9,548 nucleotides of DNA from Reyranella sp. GTDB lineage: Bacteria > Pseudomonadota > Alphaproteobacteria > Reyranellales > Reyranellaceae. The stretch is taken from assembly GCA_016780605.1 (NCBI GenBank), contig JADHLS010000140.1, positions 1-9,548 of the forward strand, read 5' to 3'. How positions within the stretch are numbered: the stretch's first letter is position 1; the number at the start of each line of letters is the position of its first letter. The notes beneath the pieces are model-generated. The model did not search any database and was not told where the DNA came from. It saw only the letters and a program-made list of their open reading frames with translations. Position numbers and translations under genes: made by a program. This document shows, piece after piece, positions 1 to 6,443 of this stretch.

Positions 1-909
1 GGTCTGCGGCGTGTGCGCGCCCTCGCCGCCCTTGTCCTTGTGCTGCGAGCGCGTGGTCCGGGCCCAGGTGCGCTTGAGCTCGTCCTTCACGTTGATGTGC
101 AGGGTGCCGACCTTCTCGACGGTGAGCTCGATCTTGTCGCCGTCCATGAAGGAGTGCAGGCCCCGATGGTTGGTGCCGGTGGCCAGGATGTCACCAGGAT
201 TGAGCGTGTGGATCGAACTCGCCCATTCGATTGAGCGCGGGATGTTGTGCGCCATGTCGTTGGTGTTGAACTTCTGCATCACCTGCCCGTTGTTCGAGAG
301 CGTGATGTTGAGGTTCTGCGGATCGGCGATTTCGTCGGCGGTGACGATCCACGGGCCGATCGGCGCGAAGGTGTCGCGCGACTTCATCTGGAAGAATACG
401 TTGCCCGGCGGCGGCAGACCGCGCGCCGAGCCGTCGATGAAGCAGGTATAGCCGAAGACATGCTTCATGGCGTCGGCTTGGCTGACGCGGGTCGCGGGCT
501 TGCCCATCACCAGGGCGAGCTCGGCCTCGCCCTCGAAGATCGAGGCCGGCACGTCCGGCAGCACCATGGTGTCGCCATCGCCGATCACCGCCGAGGCCGC
601 CTTGTGGAAAGCGTTGATCTGCGGCTTCTCCTTCAGCGTGCCGTCCTCCATGTAGTTCACCGCCATGCAGACGATGTTGCCGGGTTTGGGGACCGGCGGG
701 CGCAGGTGCACGTTCTTGAGCGGCGTGCCGGTGCCCTCGTTGGCGGCCTTGTCGACCTTGGCCTTGTAGTCGTGCCATCGGGCGATCAGCCCGATGATCA
801 GGTCCTTGGTGTCGATGTGCGGGATGTCCTTCACCGCATCGGTGACGTCGACGACGGCGTCGCCCTTGATGACGCCCAGGCGATAGTCGTTGAAATAGCA
901 GAGCTTCAC
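1..909 (-). CDS. FAH-family hydrolase/isomerase/hydratase, C-terminus cut by window edge
   Basis: The reading frame stays open for 303 codons from a GTG to the left edge, so the stop lies outside. The product is a soluble enzyme of the fumarylacetoacetate hydrolase fold (COG0179-like), a family that hydrolyses, hydrates, isomerises or decarboxylates 2-oxo/enol acids from aromatic ring cleavage. Visible motifs are the E-x-E metal pair at E128/E130 in EAELALVMGK, a third acidic ligand at D159 in FIDGSARG (where many relatives have NDVTARD), K176 in QMKSRDTFAPIGPW, and GDILATGTNHRGL at 239-251. The ending GGEGAHTPQT suggests that only a short tail is missing. The GTG overlaps the stop of the CMD gene by 4 bp (GTGA), implying translational coupling. 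It is clearly divergent from the other FAH protein in the operon, so a separate reaction step is likely. The fold assignment is secure; the substrate is unknown. Confidence 0.9.
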   Translation of the reverse strand, partial: MKLCYFNDYRLGVIKGDAVVDVTDAVKDIPHIDTKDLIIGLIARWHDYKAKVDKAANEGTGTPLKNVHLRPPVPKPGNIVCMAVNYMEDGTLKEKPQINAFHKAASAVIGDGDTMVLPDVPASIFEGEAELALVMGKPATRVSQADAMKHVFGYTCFIDGSARGLPPPGNVFFQMKSRDTFAPIGPWIVTADEIADPQNLNITLSNNGQVMQKFNTNDMAHNIPRSIEWASSIHTLNPGDILATGTNHRGLHSFMDGDKIELTVEKVGTLHINVKDELKRTWARTTRSQHKDKGGEGAHTPQT

Positions 910-1244
910 TTCTGGTCTCCCCCTTCGAACACCTTCTTGGCGACATTGGCCGCCGACATGGCGACCGGCCAGCCGCCATAGAAGGCGAGATGCGTGATGA
1001 GCTCGAGCAGCTCCTCCTGCTTGACGCCATTCTTGATGGCGCGCTGGAAGTGTCCGACCTGCTGCTCGGTGCGGTTCAGCGCCACCAGGGCGGCGCAGGT
1101 GATCAGGCTGCGGTCGCGCTTGGAGAGGCCGGGCCTCTCCCAGACGTCGCCGAACAGCACGGTGTCGGTGAGATCGACCAGCTTCGGCGCGAACTGGCGC
1201 AACGCATCGCGGGCGGCCGACGAATCGGCAGGTCGCTTGGACAT
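906..1244 (-). CDS. Carboxymuconolactone decarboxylase (CMD/PcaC-like) family protein
   Basis: This is a 112-residue, all-helical small protein, close to the usual length of single-domain CMD proteins. The PcaC-type core is plain: WERPGLSKRDRSLITCAALVAL at 35-56 (quoted in two parts: WERPGLSKRDR, then SLITCAALVAL), then VGHFQRAIKNGVKQEEL at 63-79 and ELITHLAFYGGWP at 81-93. It lacks the CxxC pair of AhpD peroxidase-type members (its only cysteine is C50), so a redox role is unlikely. Known relatives decarboxylate gamma-carboxymuconolactone; many others near ring-cleavage genes are uncharacterised. It may act on a cleavage product of the neighbouring dioxygenase (inference). A GGAGG lies 8 nt before the ATG. 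The stop overlaps the next gene by 4 bp. The upstream gap to the dioxygenase is 33 bp, the widest in the window. Confidence 0.88.
   Translation of the reverse strand: MSKRPADSSAARDALRQFAPKLVDLTDTVLFGDVWERPGLSKRDRSLITCAALVALNRTEQQVGHFQRAIKNGVKQEELLELITHLAFYGGWPVAMSAANVAKKVFEGGDQK
917..923 (-). promoter_or_regulatory. Ribosome binding site supporting the GTG start at 909
   Basis: GGGGGAG lies 7 nt before the GTG inside the end of the CMD coding region. There is no ATG in this frame near the N-terminus, and KLCYFNDYRLGV is a natural start for this family. This site therefore fixes the non-ATG start. Confidence 0.65.
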
Positions 1245-1277
1245 GGTTCTACCCTCCTCTACTTGGAAACGACGCGA

Positions 1278-2225
1278 TCAGGGGCTGGCGTGGCCGATGA
1301 AGCGCTCCGGCGGCCGCTCGCCCCACTGCGACTGGAAGCCCTCCTCCACGCTCAGGAGATGGCCGCCGTTGGCCGCATTCAGGCGGTCCGTATCGGCCCA
1401 GCGCTCGTGCACGCGACCCCACGGGTCACACCAGTAGTCGTAGACCTGGCTGCCCAGCAGATGGCGACCGATGCCCCACATGTGCTCGTACTTGCCGACA
1501 TTCTTGATGTGCTCGTGGTCCTGGAACACCGCATCGATGTCCTGCGCCTCGTAGGAGACGTGGTTGAGGCCCGTCTTCTCGTTGTGCACGCAGAACAGCA
1601 CATGGTGGTCGACATATTCATCGCCGCGGTCGAGGCGGCTGAAGGCGCCGATCACGTTTTCCTTTTCGCCGGCATAGACGTCGTCCGAGCGGATCATGCC
1701 CAGCGTCTCGCGGAACCAGCTCACCGTCTCCTTGACCTTTGGCGTTGCCAACACGCCGTGGCCGATGCGCTGGATCATCGTCGGAGATTTCGAAAGCCGC
1801 ATCAGCCGGCCCTTGCGGGCCAGCGGATTGCTGCCGGTGTTGACCGGGTCGCGCTCGATCTTGGTCGGCGGCACGCTCGACATGCCGTGGATGACCTCGA
1901 TCTGGTAGCCGTTGGGCTCCTTCAGGCGCACGCGCTTGCCGCCGCCCGGCTCGTTCACGGTCTCGATGCCCGAGGCGCCGGGCAGCGTGGCGAGGCGCTT
2001 CAAGTCATCCTCGCTCGCCGCGTGATAGGCGAAGCCGATGAACTTGGTGCCGCCCTTGTGCACGGCGTGCAAATGGTGATGACCGTCGGCTCCGCGCATG
2101 TAAAGCGCATCGTTGGTGCGCTCGGCCCGCACCAGGCCGAAATGGGTGAGAAATTCCTCCATCTCATCGAGGTCCGGCGCCTCCATCCGAGGGAAGGCGA
2201 ATTCGGCGGCTTTGATTGCGACCAT
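1278..2225 (-). CDS. Type I (VOC-fold) extradiol ring-cleavage dioxygenase
   Basis: This 315-residue protein has two VOC modules (about 1-115 and 150-280), the layout of BphC/XylE/HpaD-type catechol 2,3-dioxygenases, which open a catecholic ring next to the hydroxyls using Fe(II) or Mn(II) and O2. The expected active site is complete in the C-terminal module: metal ligands H156 (RIGHGVLAT), H222 (GLNHVSYE) and E274 (GRVHERWAD), plus second-sphere H255 (GIGRHLLG) and Y264 (VYDYWCDPWG). The spacings 66-33-9-10 closely track BphC (H146, H210, H241, Y250, E260). A near-perfect AGGAGG lies 6 nt before the ATG (2232-2237), so translation should be strong. It sits 15 bp after an FAH gene, a classic partner for ring-cleavage products. 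Extradiol cleavage is well supported; the substrate (homoprotocatechuate-like, biphenyl-like or a hydroxylated heterocycle) is not determined. Confidence 0.92.
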   Translation of the reverse strand: MVAIKAAEFAFPRMEAPDLDEMEEFLTHFGLVRAERTNDALYMRGADGHHHLHAVHKGGTKFIGFAYHAASEDDLKRLATLPGASGIETVNEPGGGKRVRLKEPNGYQIEVIHGMSSVPPTKIERDPVNTGSNPLARKGRLMRLSKSPTMIQRIGHGVLATPKVKETVSWFRETLGMIRSDDVYAGEKENVIGAFSRLDRGDEYVDHHVLFCVHNEKTGLNHVSYEAQDIDAVFQDHEHIKNVGKYEHMWGIGRHLLGSQVYDYWCDPWGRVHERWADTDRLNAANGGHLLSVEEGFQSQWGERPPERFIGHASP

Positions 2226-2240
2226 GGTTTTCCTCCTGTC

Positions 2241-3113
2241 TCAAACTGTTGCCTTGAACTTGTCGGGCAGGCGTTCCTCGTTGCCGAGCGCCACGCGGCG
2301 CACGCCGTCGCTGTCGGGACTGGCCGGGAAGCCGACGACGGCGCGCGGCGCCGGCACCTCGACCACCTTGTTGGACAGCCGGCCGATGCCGGTCACCTCG
2401 ACATCGATCGTATCGCCCGCTTCGAGCGGGCGCGAGTTCGCAGGCGTGCCGGTGAGCAGAATGTCACCGGGCAGGAACGTCATATGGCGGGCGAGGTCGG
2501 CGATCAGGTAGCCGCAGTCGAAGATCTGCTCGCTGATCGCGCCCTCCTGCACCATCTTGCCGTTCTTGTATGACCGTAGCGTCGACTTGGTGACGTCGAC
2601 GCCAGAGACCAGGCCCGGTCCGATCGGACAGAACCCGTCCATGCCCTTTACGCGCAGCATCGAGCCGGCATCCGTATCGCGGAAATCGTGGCAGCCGAAG
2701 TCGTTCGACGGCGCGAAGCCCGCGATGCAATCCCAGGCCTCCTCGCGCGTGACGTTTCGCGTCACCTTGCCGAACACGACGGCCATCTCGCCCTCATAGT
2801 TCACGTACTTGTAACCCTTGGGCTTGATCAGCTCTCCCTTGTGGGCGTTGAGCGCGGTCAGGGGCTTCTGGAAGTAGGTCGGCGACTTGGGCGGCGTGCG
2901 CGAGTTGTTGAACTCGAAGTAGCGCGAAATGTAGTTCACGTGCACGCAGATGATCTTGGTCGGAAGGCACGGCGGCAAATGCACGACCTCGTCTTCGCCG
3001 CAGCTGCGGCCGTCGGCGAACACGATGCGGCCATCCTTGAATTGGACCCAGTACTCGCTGCCGTCCTTCATCACGCGCCGCACTTCCTTGCGCGGCCCTT
3101 GCAGTACGCTCAT
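2241..3113 (-). CDS. FAH-family enzyme, 2-oxo acid hydratase/isomerase-like
   Basis: This 290-residue cytosolic protein has the single FAH catalytic domain of COG0179, resembling 2-hydroxyhepta-2,4-dienedioate isomerases and related 2-oxo acid hydratases. Visible landmarks are a short N-terminal region to about 50, TKIICVHVNY at 52-61, FQKPLTAL at 81-88, metal ligands E107 and E109 (YEGEMAVVFGK) and D138 (SNDFGCHDF), K156 in RVKGMDGFCPIGP, and GDILLTGTPANS at 216-227. All three metal ligands are retained, so it should be active. AGGGGAG overlaps the stop of the molybdoenzyme gene just before the ATG, and the two genes are 9 bp apart. Its position between a hydroxylase and an extradiol dioxygenase points to processing of the ring-cleavage product. 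Isomerase, hydratase and hydrolase activities cannot be told apart from sequence alone. Confidence 0.9.
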   Translation of the reverse strand: MSVLQGPRKEVRRVMKDGSEYWVQFKDGRIVFADGRSCGEDEVVHLPPCLPTKIICVHVNYISRYFEFNNSRTPPKSPTYFQKPLTALNAHKGELIKPKGYKYVNYEGEMAVVFGKVTRNVTREEAWDCIAGFAPSNDFGCHDFRDTDAGSMLRVKGMDGFCPIGPGLVSGVDVTKSTLRSYKNGKMVQEGAISEQIFDCGYLIADLARHMTFLPGDILLTGTPANSRPLEAGDTIDVEVTGIGRLSNKVVEVPAPRAVVGFPASPDSDGVRRVALGNEERLPDKFKATV

Positions 3114-3122
3114 GTCGCTCCC

Positions 3123-5456
3123 CTACTTCTTGGCTTCTTCGATCGCGCGCCACACATTGAGCGACGTCGCCGGCATGGCGACGTCCTTGACGCCGAGCGG
3201 CGCCAGCGCATCCATGATGGCGTTCATCACCACCGGCATGGCTCCCACCGTGCCCGCCTCGCCGGCCCCCTTGGCGCCGAGCGGATTGTACTGCGTCGGC
3301 ACCGGGTTGCTCTTGATCTCCATGCTGCACATCGTGTCGGCGCGCGGCATGGCGTAGTCGAGGAAGCTCGCGGTCAGCAGCTGCCCGCTGTCGCGGTCCC
3401 ACACGACCTGCTCGCTCAGGATCTGGCCGACGCCCTGGGCGACGCCGCCATGGATCTGGCCTTTCAGCCCGATCGGATTCATCACGGTGCCGACGTCGTC
3501 GACCACTGAATAGCGATCGAGCCTGACCTCGCCGGTCTCGGGATCGACCTCGACCTCACAGATGTGGCAGCCGTTGGGGAAGGTGTCCTTCTGGCCCAGG
3601 AAGGTGGCGTTCTCGTACAGCCCGCCCTCCCAGCCGCCTTTCGGCCAGCGTGTCGGATTGAATGCCGCCACCGCCACCTGTTTCAGGGACACGCTCTTGT
3701 CGGTGCCCTTGACGGTGAAGCTGCCTTCCTTGAATTCGATGTCCTGCTCACCCGCCTCCAGGAGATGGCCGGCGAGCTTCCTGCCCTTCTCGATCACCTT
3801 GCCGGCGGCCATGAACAAGGCTGAGCCGCCCAGCACGGTCGAGCGCGAGCCGTTGGTGCCCATGCCGAACGCGACGCGGTCGGTATCGCCGTCGATGTAC
3901 TGCACGTCCTTGGGGTCGATGCCCAGGCGCTCGTGCAGGATCTGCTTGAACATGGTCTCGTGGCCCTGCCCCTGGGCCTTGGTGCCCATCAGCAGCGCCG
4001 CCGTGCCGCTGGGATTGAAGCGGATCTCGGCATATTCCGGCTGCGCCGTGCCGGCCGCCTGCTCGATGGCATTGACGATGCCCATGCCGCGCAGCTTGCC
4101 GCGTTTCTTCGAATCTTCGACGCGCGCCTTGTAGCCCGCCACATCGGCGAGCTTCAGTCCCATGTCGAGATTCTCCTCGAACTTGCCGCAGTCGTAGAAC
4201 GGCCCGACCGGGCTTTGATACGGCAGGTCCTTCTCGGCCAGCATGTTCTTGCGGCGCAGCTCGACGCGATCGACACCGAGCTCGCGTGCCGCGTCGTCGA
4301 TCAGCCGCTCGATCAGGTAGATCGCCTCCGGCCGGCCGGCGCCGCGATAGGGAGCGGTCGGGTTGGTGTTGCTGAGCACGCCCACCACGTTGATATACGC
4401 CTTGGGAATCATATAGACGCCCAGCACCGTGCCGATCATGCCGAAAGGCGACAGCAGGTTGCGGTCCGAGCCGACATAGGCGCCGATGTTGGCCAGCATG
4501 TTGAGCCGGAGCGCGACGAACTTGTTGTCCTTGTCAAGCGCCAGCTCGATCTCGCCGATATTGTCGCGGCCGTGCTCGTCGGCCATCACCGCTTCACTGC
4601 GTTCGCACGTCCACTTGACCGGACGCAGCAACTTGCGCGCCGCCCACACCGTCAGGCGATGCTCGACATACTGCCAGCCCTTGGTGCCGAAGCCGCCGCC
4701 GACGTCCTGGGCGATCACCCGCATCTTGCTCTCGGGCACCTTGAAGACGTTTTGCGCCAGCATGTTGCGCACGCGATGGGGATACTGCACGTCGGCGTAG
4801 AGGATCATGCGATCCTCGCCCTGGTCGTAGGTGGCGAGCGTGCCGCGCGGCTCCATGTACTGGGCGTGCACGCGCGTGATCACGTAGCGGCGCTTGACGA
4901 CCTTCGCCGCCCCCTTGATCGCCTCGTCGGTGGCGGCCTTGTTGCCTCGCTCGACGTTGTTGGAGATGTTGTCGGGGCACTCGTCCCACACCGCGGGCGC
5001 ACCGGGCTTCACCGTGTCCTCGGTCGAGGTGACCGACGGGATCGCCTCGTAGTCGATAGTGACCAGGTCGGCGGCGTCCTTGGCCTCGGCCAATGTCTCG
5101 GCGATCACCATGACCACCGGATCGCCGACATAGCGCACGCGGTCCGTCACCAGCGGCGGCCGCTGCGGCGCGAACATCGGCTTACCGTCGGGGCGCTTGC
5201 GCGGCATGTTGGCCTTGGGCATGCCGAGGCCGTCGGCGACGACGTCATGGCCGGTGTAGACGGCCAGCACACCGGGCGACTTCTTCGCCTCCTCGACGTC
5301 GATCGACCTGATCTTCGCGTGGGCGTGCGGTGAGCGCACGAACACGGCGTGCGTCTGGCCATGCAGATTGACGTCGTTGATGAAGCGGCCCTGGCCGCGC
5401 AACAGCCGTGGATCCTCGAAACGCAGGACAGGCTGACCGATACCGTATTTGCTCAT
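3123..5456 (-). CDS. Molybdopterin-binding large subunit, xanthine dehydrogenase/aldehyde oxidase family
   Basis: This 777-residue protein matches the usual 770-800 residues of CoxL/XdhB/QorL-type large subunits, which hydroxylate C-H bonds of heterocycles or oxidise aldehydes using water as oxygen donor. The N-terminal a/b hammerhead domain starts with GIGQPVLRFEDPRLLRGQG and includes RYVGDPVVMVIAET (108-121). The cofactor domain carries QDVGGGFGTKG (250-260), APYRGAGRPEAIYLIERL (368-385), GQGHET (496-501), GTNGSRST (533-540) and the catalytic glutamate E733 in KGAGEAGTVGAMP. The loop PYRGAGR is the form II type; it lacks the cysteine of true CO dehydrogenase (form I, AYRCSFR), so CO oxidation is unlikely. 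Small 2Fe-2S and medium FAD subunits normally accompany such a subunit, but neither is in this window. It lies 24 bp after the TctC gene and 9 bp before an FAH gene. Substrate: probably an aromatic or N-heteroaromatic compound or an aldehyde (inference). Confidence 0.93.
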   Translation of the reverse strand: MSKYGIGQPVLRFEDPRLLRGQGRFINDVNLHGQTHAVFVRSPHAHAKIRSIDVEEAKKSPGVLAVYTGHDVVADGLGMPKANMPRKRPDGKPMFAPQRPPLVTDRVRYVGDPVVMVIAETLAEAKDAADLVTIDYEAIPSVTSTEDTVKPGAPAVWDECPDNISNNVERGNKAATDEAIKGAAKVVKRRYVITRVHAQYMEPRGTLATYDQGEDRMILYADVQYPHRVRNMLAQNVFKVPESKMRVIAQDVGGGFGTKGWQYVEHRLTVWAARKLLRPVKWTCERSEAVMADEHGRDNIGEIELALDKDNKFVALRLNMLANIGAYVGSDRNLLSPFGMIGTVLGVYMIPKAYINVVGVLSNTNPTAPYRGAGRPEAIYLIERLIDDAARELGVDRVELRRKNMLAEKDLPYQSPVGPFYDCGKFEENLDMGLKLADVAGYKARVEDSKKRGKLRGMGIVNAIEQAAGTAQPEYAEIRFNPSGTAALLMGTKAQGQGHETMFKQILHERLGIDPKDVQYIDGDTDRVAFGMGTNGSRSTVLGGSALFMAAGKVIEKGRKLAGHLLEAGEQDIEFKEGSFTVKGTDKSVSLKQVAVAAFNPTRWPKGGWEGGLYENATFLGQKDTFPNGCHICEVEVDPETGEVRLDRYSVVDDVGTVMNPIGLKGQIHGGVAQGVGQILSEQVVWDRDSGQLLTASFLDYAMPRADTMCSMEIKSNPVPTQYNPLGAKGAGEAGTVGAMPVVMNAIMDALAPLGVKDVAMPATSLNVWRAIEEAKK

Positions 5457-5480
5457 GAATATCCCCGTACTGCCGGCACT

Positions 5481-6443
5481 TTACGACTGGTTGACGACAT
5501 GGGCGAGCGGACGCCAGCGTGACAGGTCCTGCTCGACACGTGCGCGGAATTCAGCCGGTGTGCTAACCCGCGTGTCGTTGCCCAACTCCTCTAGCTTCTC
5601 CTTGATCCCGGGCCGCGCCATCGCTTGACGAAGCGCCTCGTTCAGCCGATCGCGCAAGGCCGGCGGCAGGCCAGCCGGCGCGGCGAAGCCCAGCCACGAC
5701 ACGACGTCGAAATCGGGCACCAGCGTCTCGGCGATCGTGGGCACATCCGGAAAGCCGGGATGGCGTTCCTTGGACGTCACGGCCAGGGCACGCAGCTTAT
5801 CGGCCTTCATGAGCGGCTGACCGCCCGTGAAGGTCACCACCATCATGTCGATTCGGCCCCCTACCAGGTCATTGTACGGAGCAGCGACCCCGCCTTTGTA
5901 GGGCACGTGCGTGAGCGACAAGCCCGTCTGCGAGAGCAACAACTCAACGGCCATGTGCAAGGTCGAACCGACGCCGGACGTGCTGTAGGTCAACTTGCCA
6001 GGCGCCTTGCGGGCCTCGTCCATGTAGGCCTGGATCGTCTTGAAGCGTGACTCCGGCCCAACCGTCAATGCGAACGGAAAGCGCGTGACGATGCCGACGT
6101 AATCGAAGTCACGCAGCAGGTCATAAGGCAAACTCTTGTCGGTCGCCGAGACCACGGCCTGGCCGCCGGTCATCAGATACAGCACGCCGCCGTCCGGCTT
6201 CATGCGCGCGATCTGCGTCGCCGCGAGGCGTTCCGCCGCACCGGGGCGGGGCTCGACGACGATCTGAACGCCCAGGATCTCGGTGAGCGGCGCCGCCAGA
6301 TGGCGCGCGATGGTGTCGGGATTGGAGCCGCCATCGTAGCCGTGCATCAGGCGGATCGGGTTGGCAGGCCACACCTGGGCCCGTCCGATGGATGGCGCGG
6401 CAAGCGCTGCCGTGGCCGAAGCGATGAGCGTCCGGCGCTTCAT
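5481..6443 (-). CDS. Bug/TctC-family periplasmic solute-binding protein
   Basis: This 320-residue protein begins with a secretion signal (MKRRTLIASATAALAAPSIG, probable cleavage after A22 before QVWPANPIRL). The twin arginine is suggestive of, but not a full match to, the Tat consensus. The mature part is a TctC/Bug fold that binds carboxylates in the periplasm: GGSNPDTIAR (38-47), IVVEPRPGAA (61-70), MKPDGGVLYLMTGG (81-94), TYSTSGVGSTLHMA (152-165), VPYKGG (180-185), GGRIDMM (195-201), RALAVTS (218-224) and FPDVPTIAET (231-240) are all family landmarks. A longer frame extends to 6746, but the signal peptide, the GGAGG and the ATGA overlap with the regulator stop all choose the start at 6443. 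The partner membrane proteins TctA and TctB are absent here, as is common for orphan Bug proteins. It may deliver or sense the pathway's acid substrate. Confidence 0.92.
   Translation of the reverse strand: MKRRTLIASATAALAAPSIGRAQVWPANPIRLMHGYDGGSNPDTIARHLAAPLTEILGVQIVVEPRPGAAERLAATQIARMKPDGGVLYLMTGGQAVVSATDKSLPYDLLRDFDYVGIVTRFPFALTVGPESRFKTIQAYMDEARKAPGKLTYSTSGVGSTLHMAVELLLSQTGLSLTHVPYKGGVAAPYNDLVGGRIDMMVVTFTGGQPLMKADKLRALAVTSKERHPGFPDVPTIAETLVPDFDVVSWLGFAAPAGLPPALRDRLNEALRQAMARPGIKEKLEELGNDTRVSTPAEFRARVEQDLSRWRPLAHVVNQS

Noticed and set aside
191..1030. 279-codon minus-strand frame overlapping the second FAH gene
   Set aside because: It is in another frame from the FAH protein, whose metal ligands and family motifs are evident. 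The shadow translation is Arg-rich low complexity and starts inside the CMD gene.
1245..1277. 33 bp gap between dioxygenase and CMD genes as a possible terminator or promoter
   Set aside because: It is too short for a convincing promoter, I see no GC-rich hairpin followed by a T run on the minus strand, and much of it is the CMD ribosome binding site.
990..2573. 527-codon open frame on the plus strand
   Set aside because: It lies antisense to the CMD, dioxygenase and FAH genes, which have clear conserved motifs. Its product is His/Arg/Ala/Asp-rich with no recognisable domain, the usual mirror of GC-rich coding sequence.
3933..5333. 466-codon open frame on the plus strand
   Set aside because: It is antisense to the molybdoenzyme gene. 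The translation is repetitive in H, R, D, V and L without a fold signature, and no ribosome binding site or promoter makes it credible.
3123..5456. CO dehydrogenase large subunit (CoxL form I)
   Set aside because: The diagnostic cysteine-containing loop is absent (PYRGAGR instead), and there are no coxM or coxS genes next to it.
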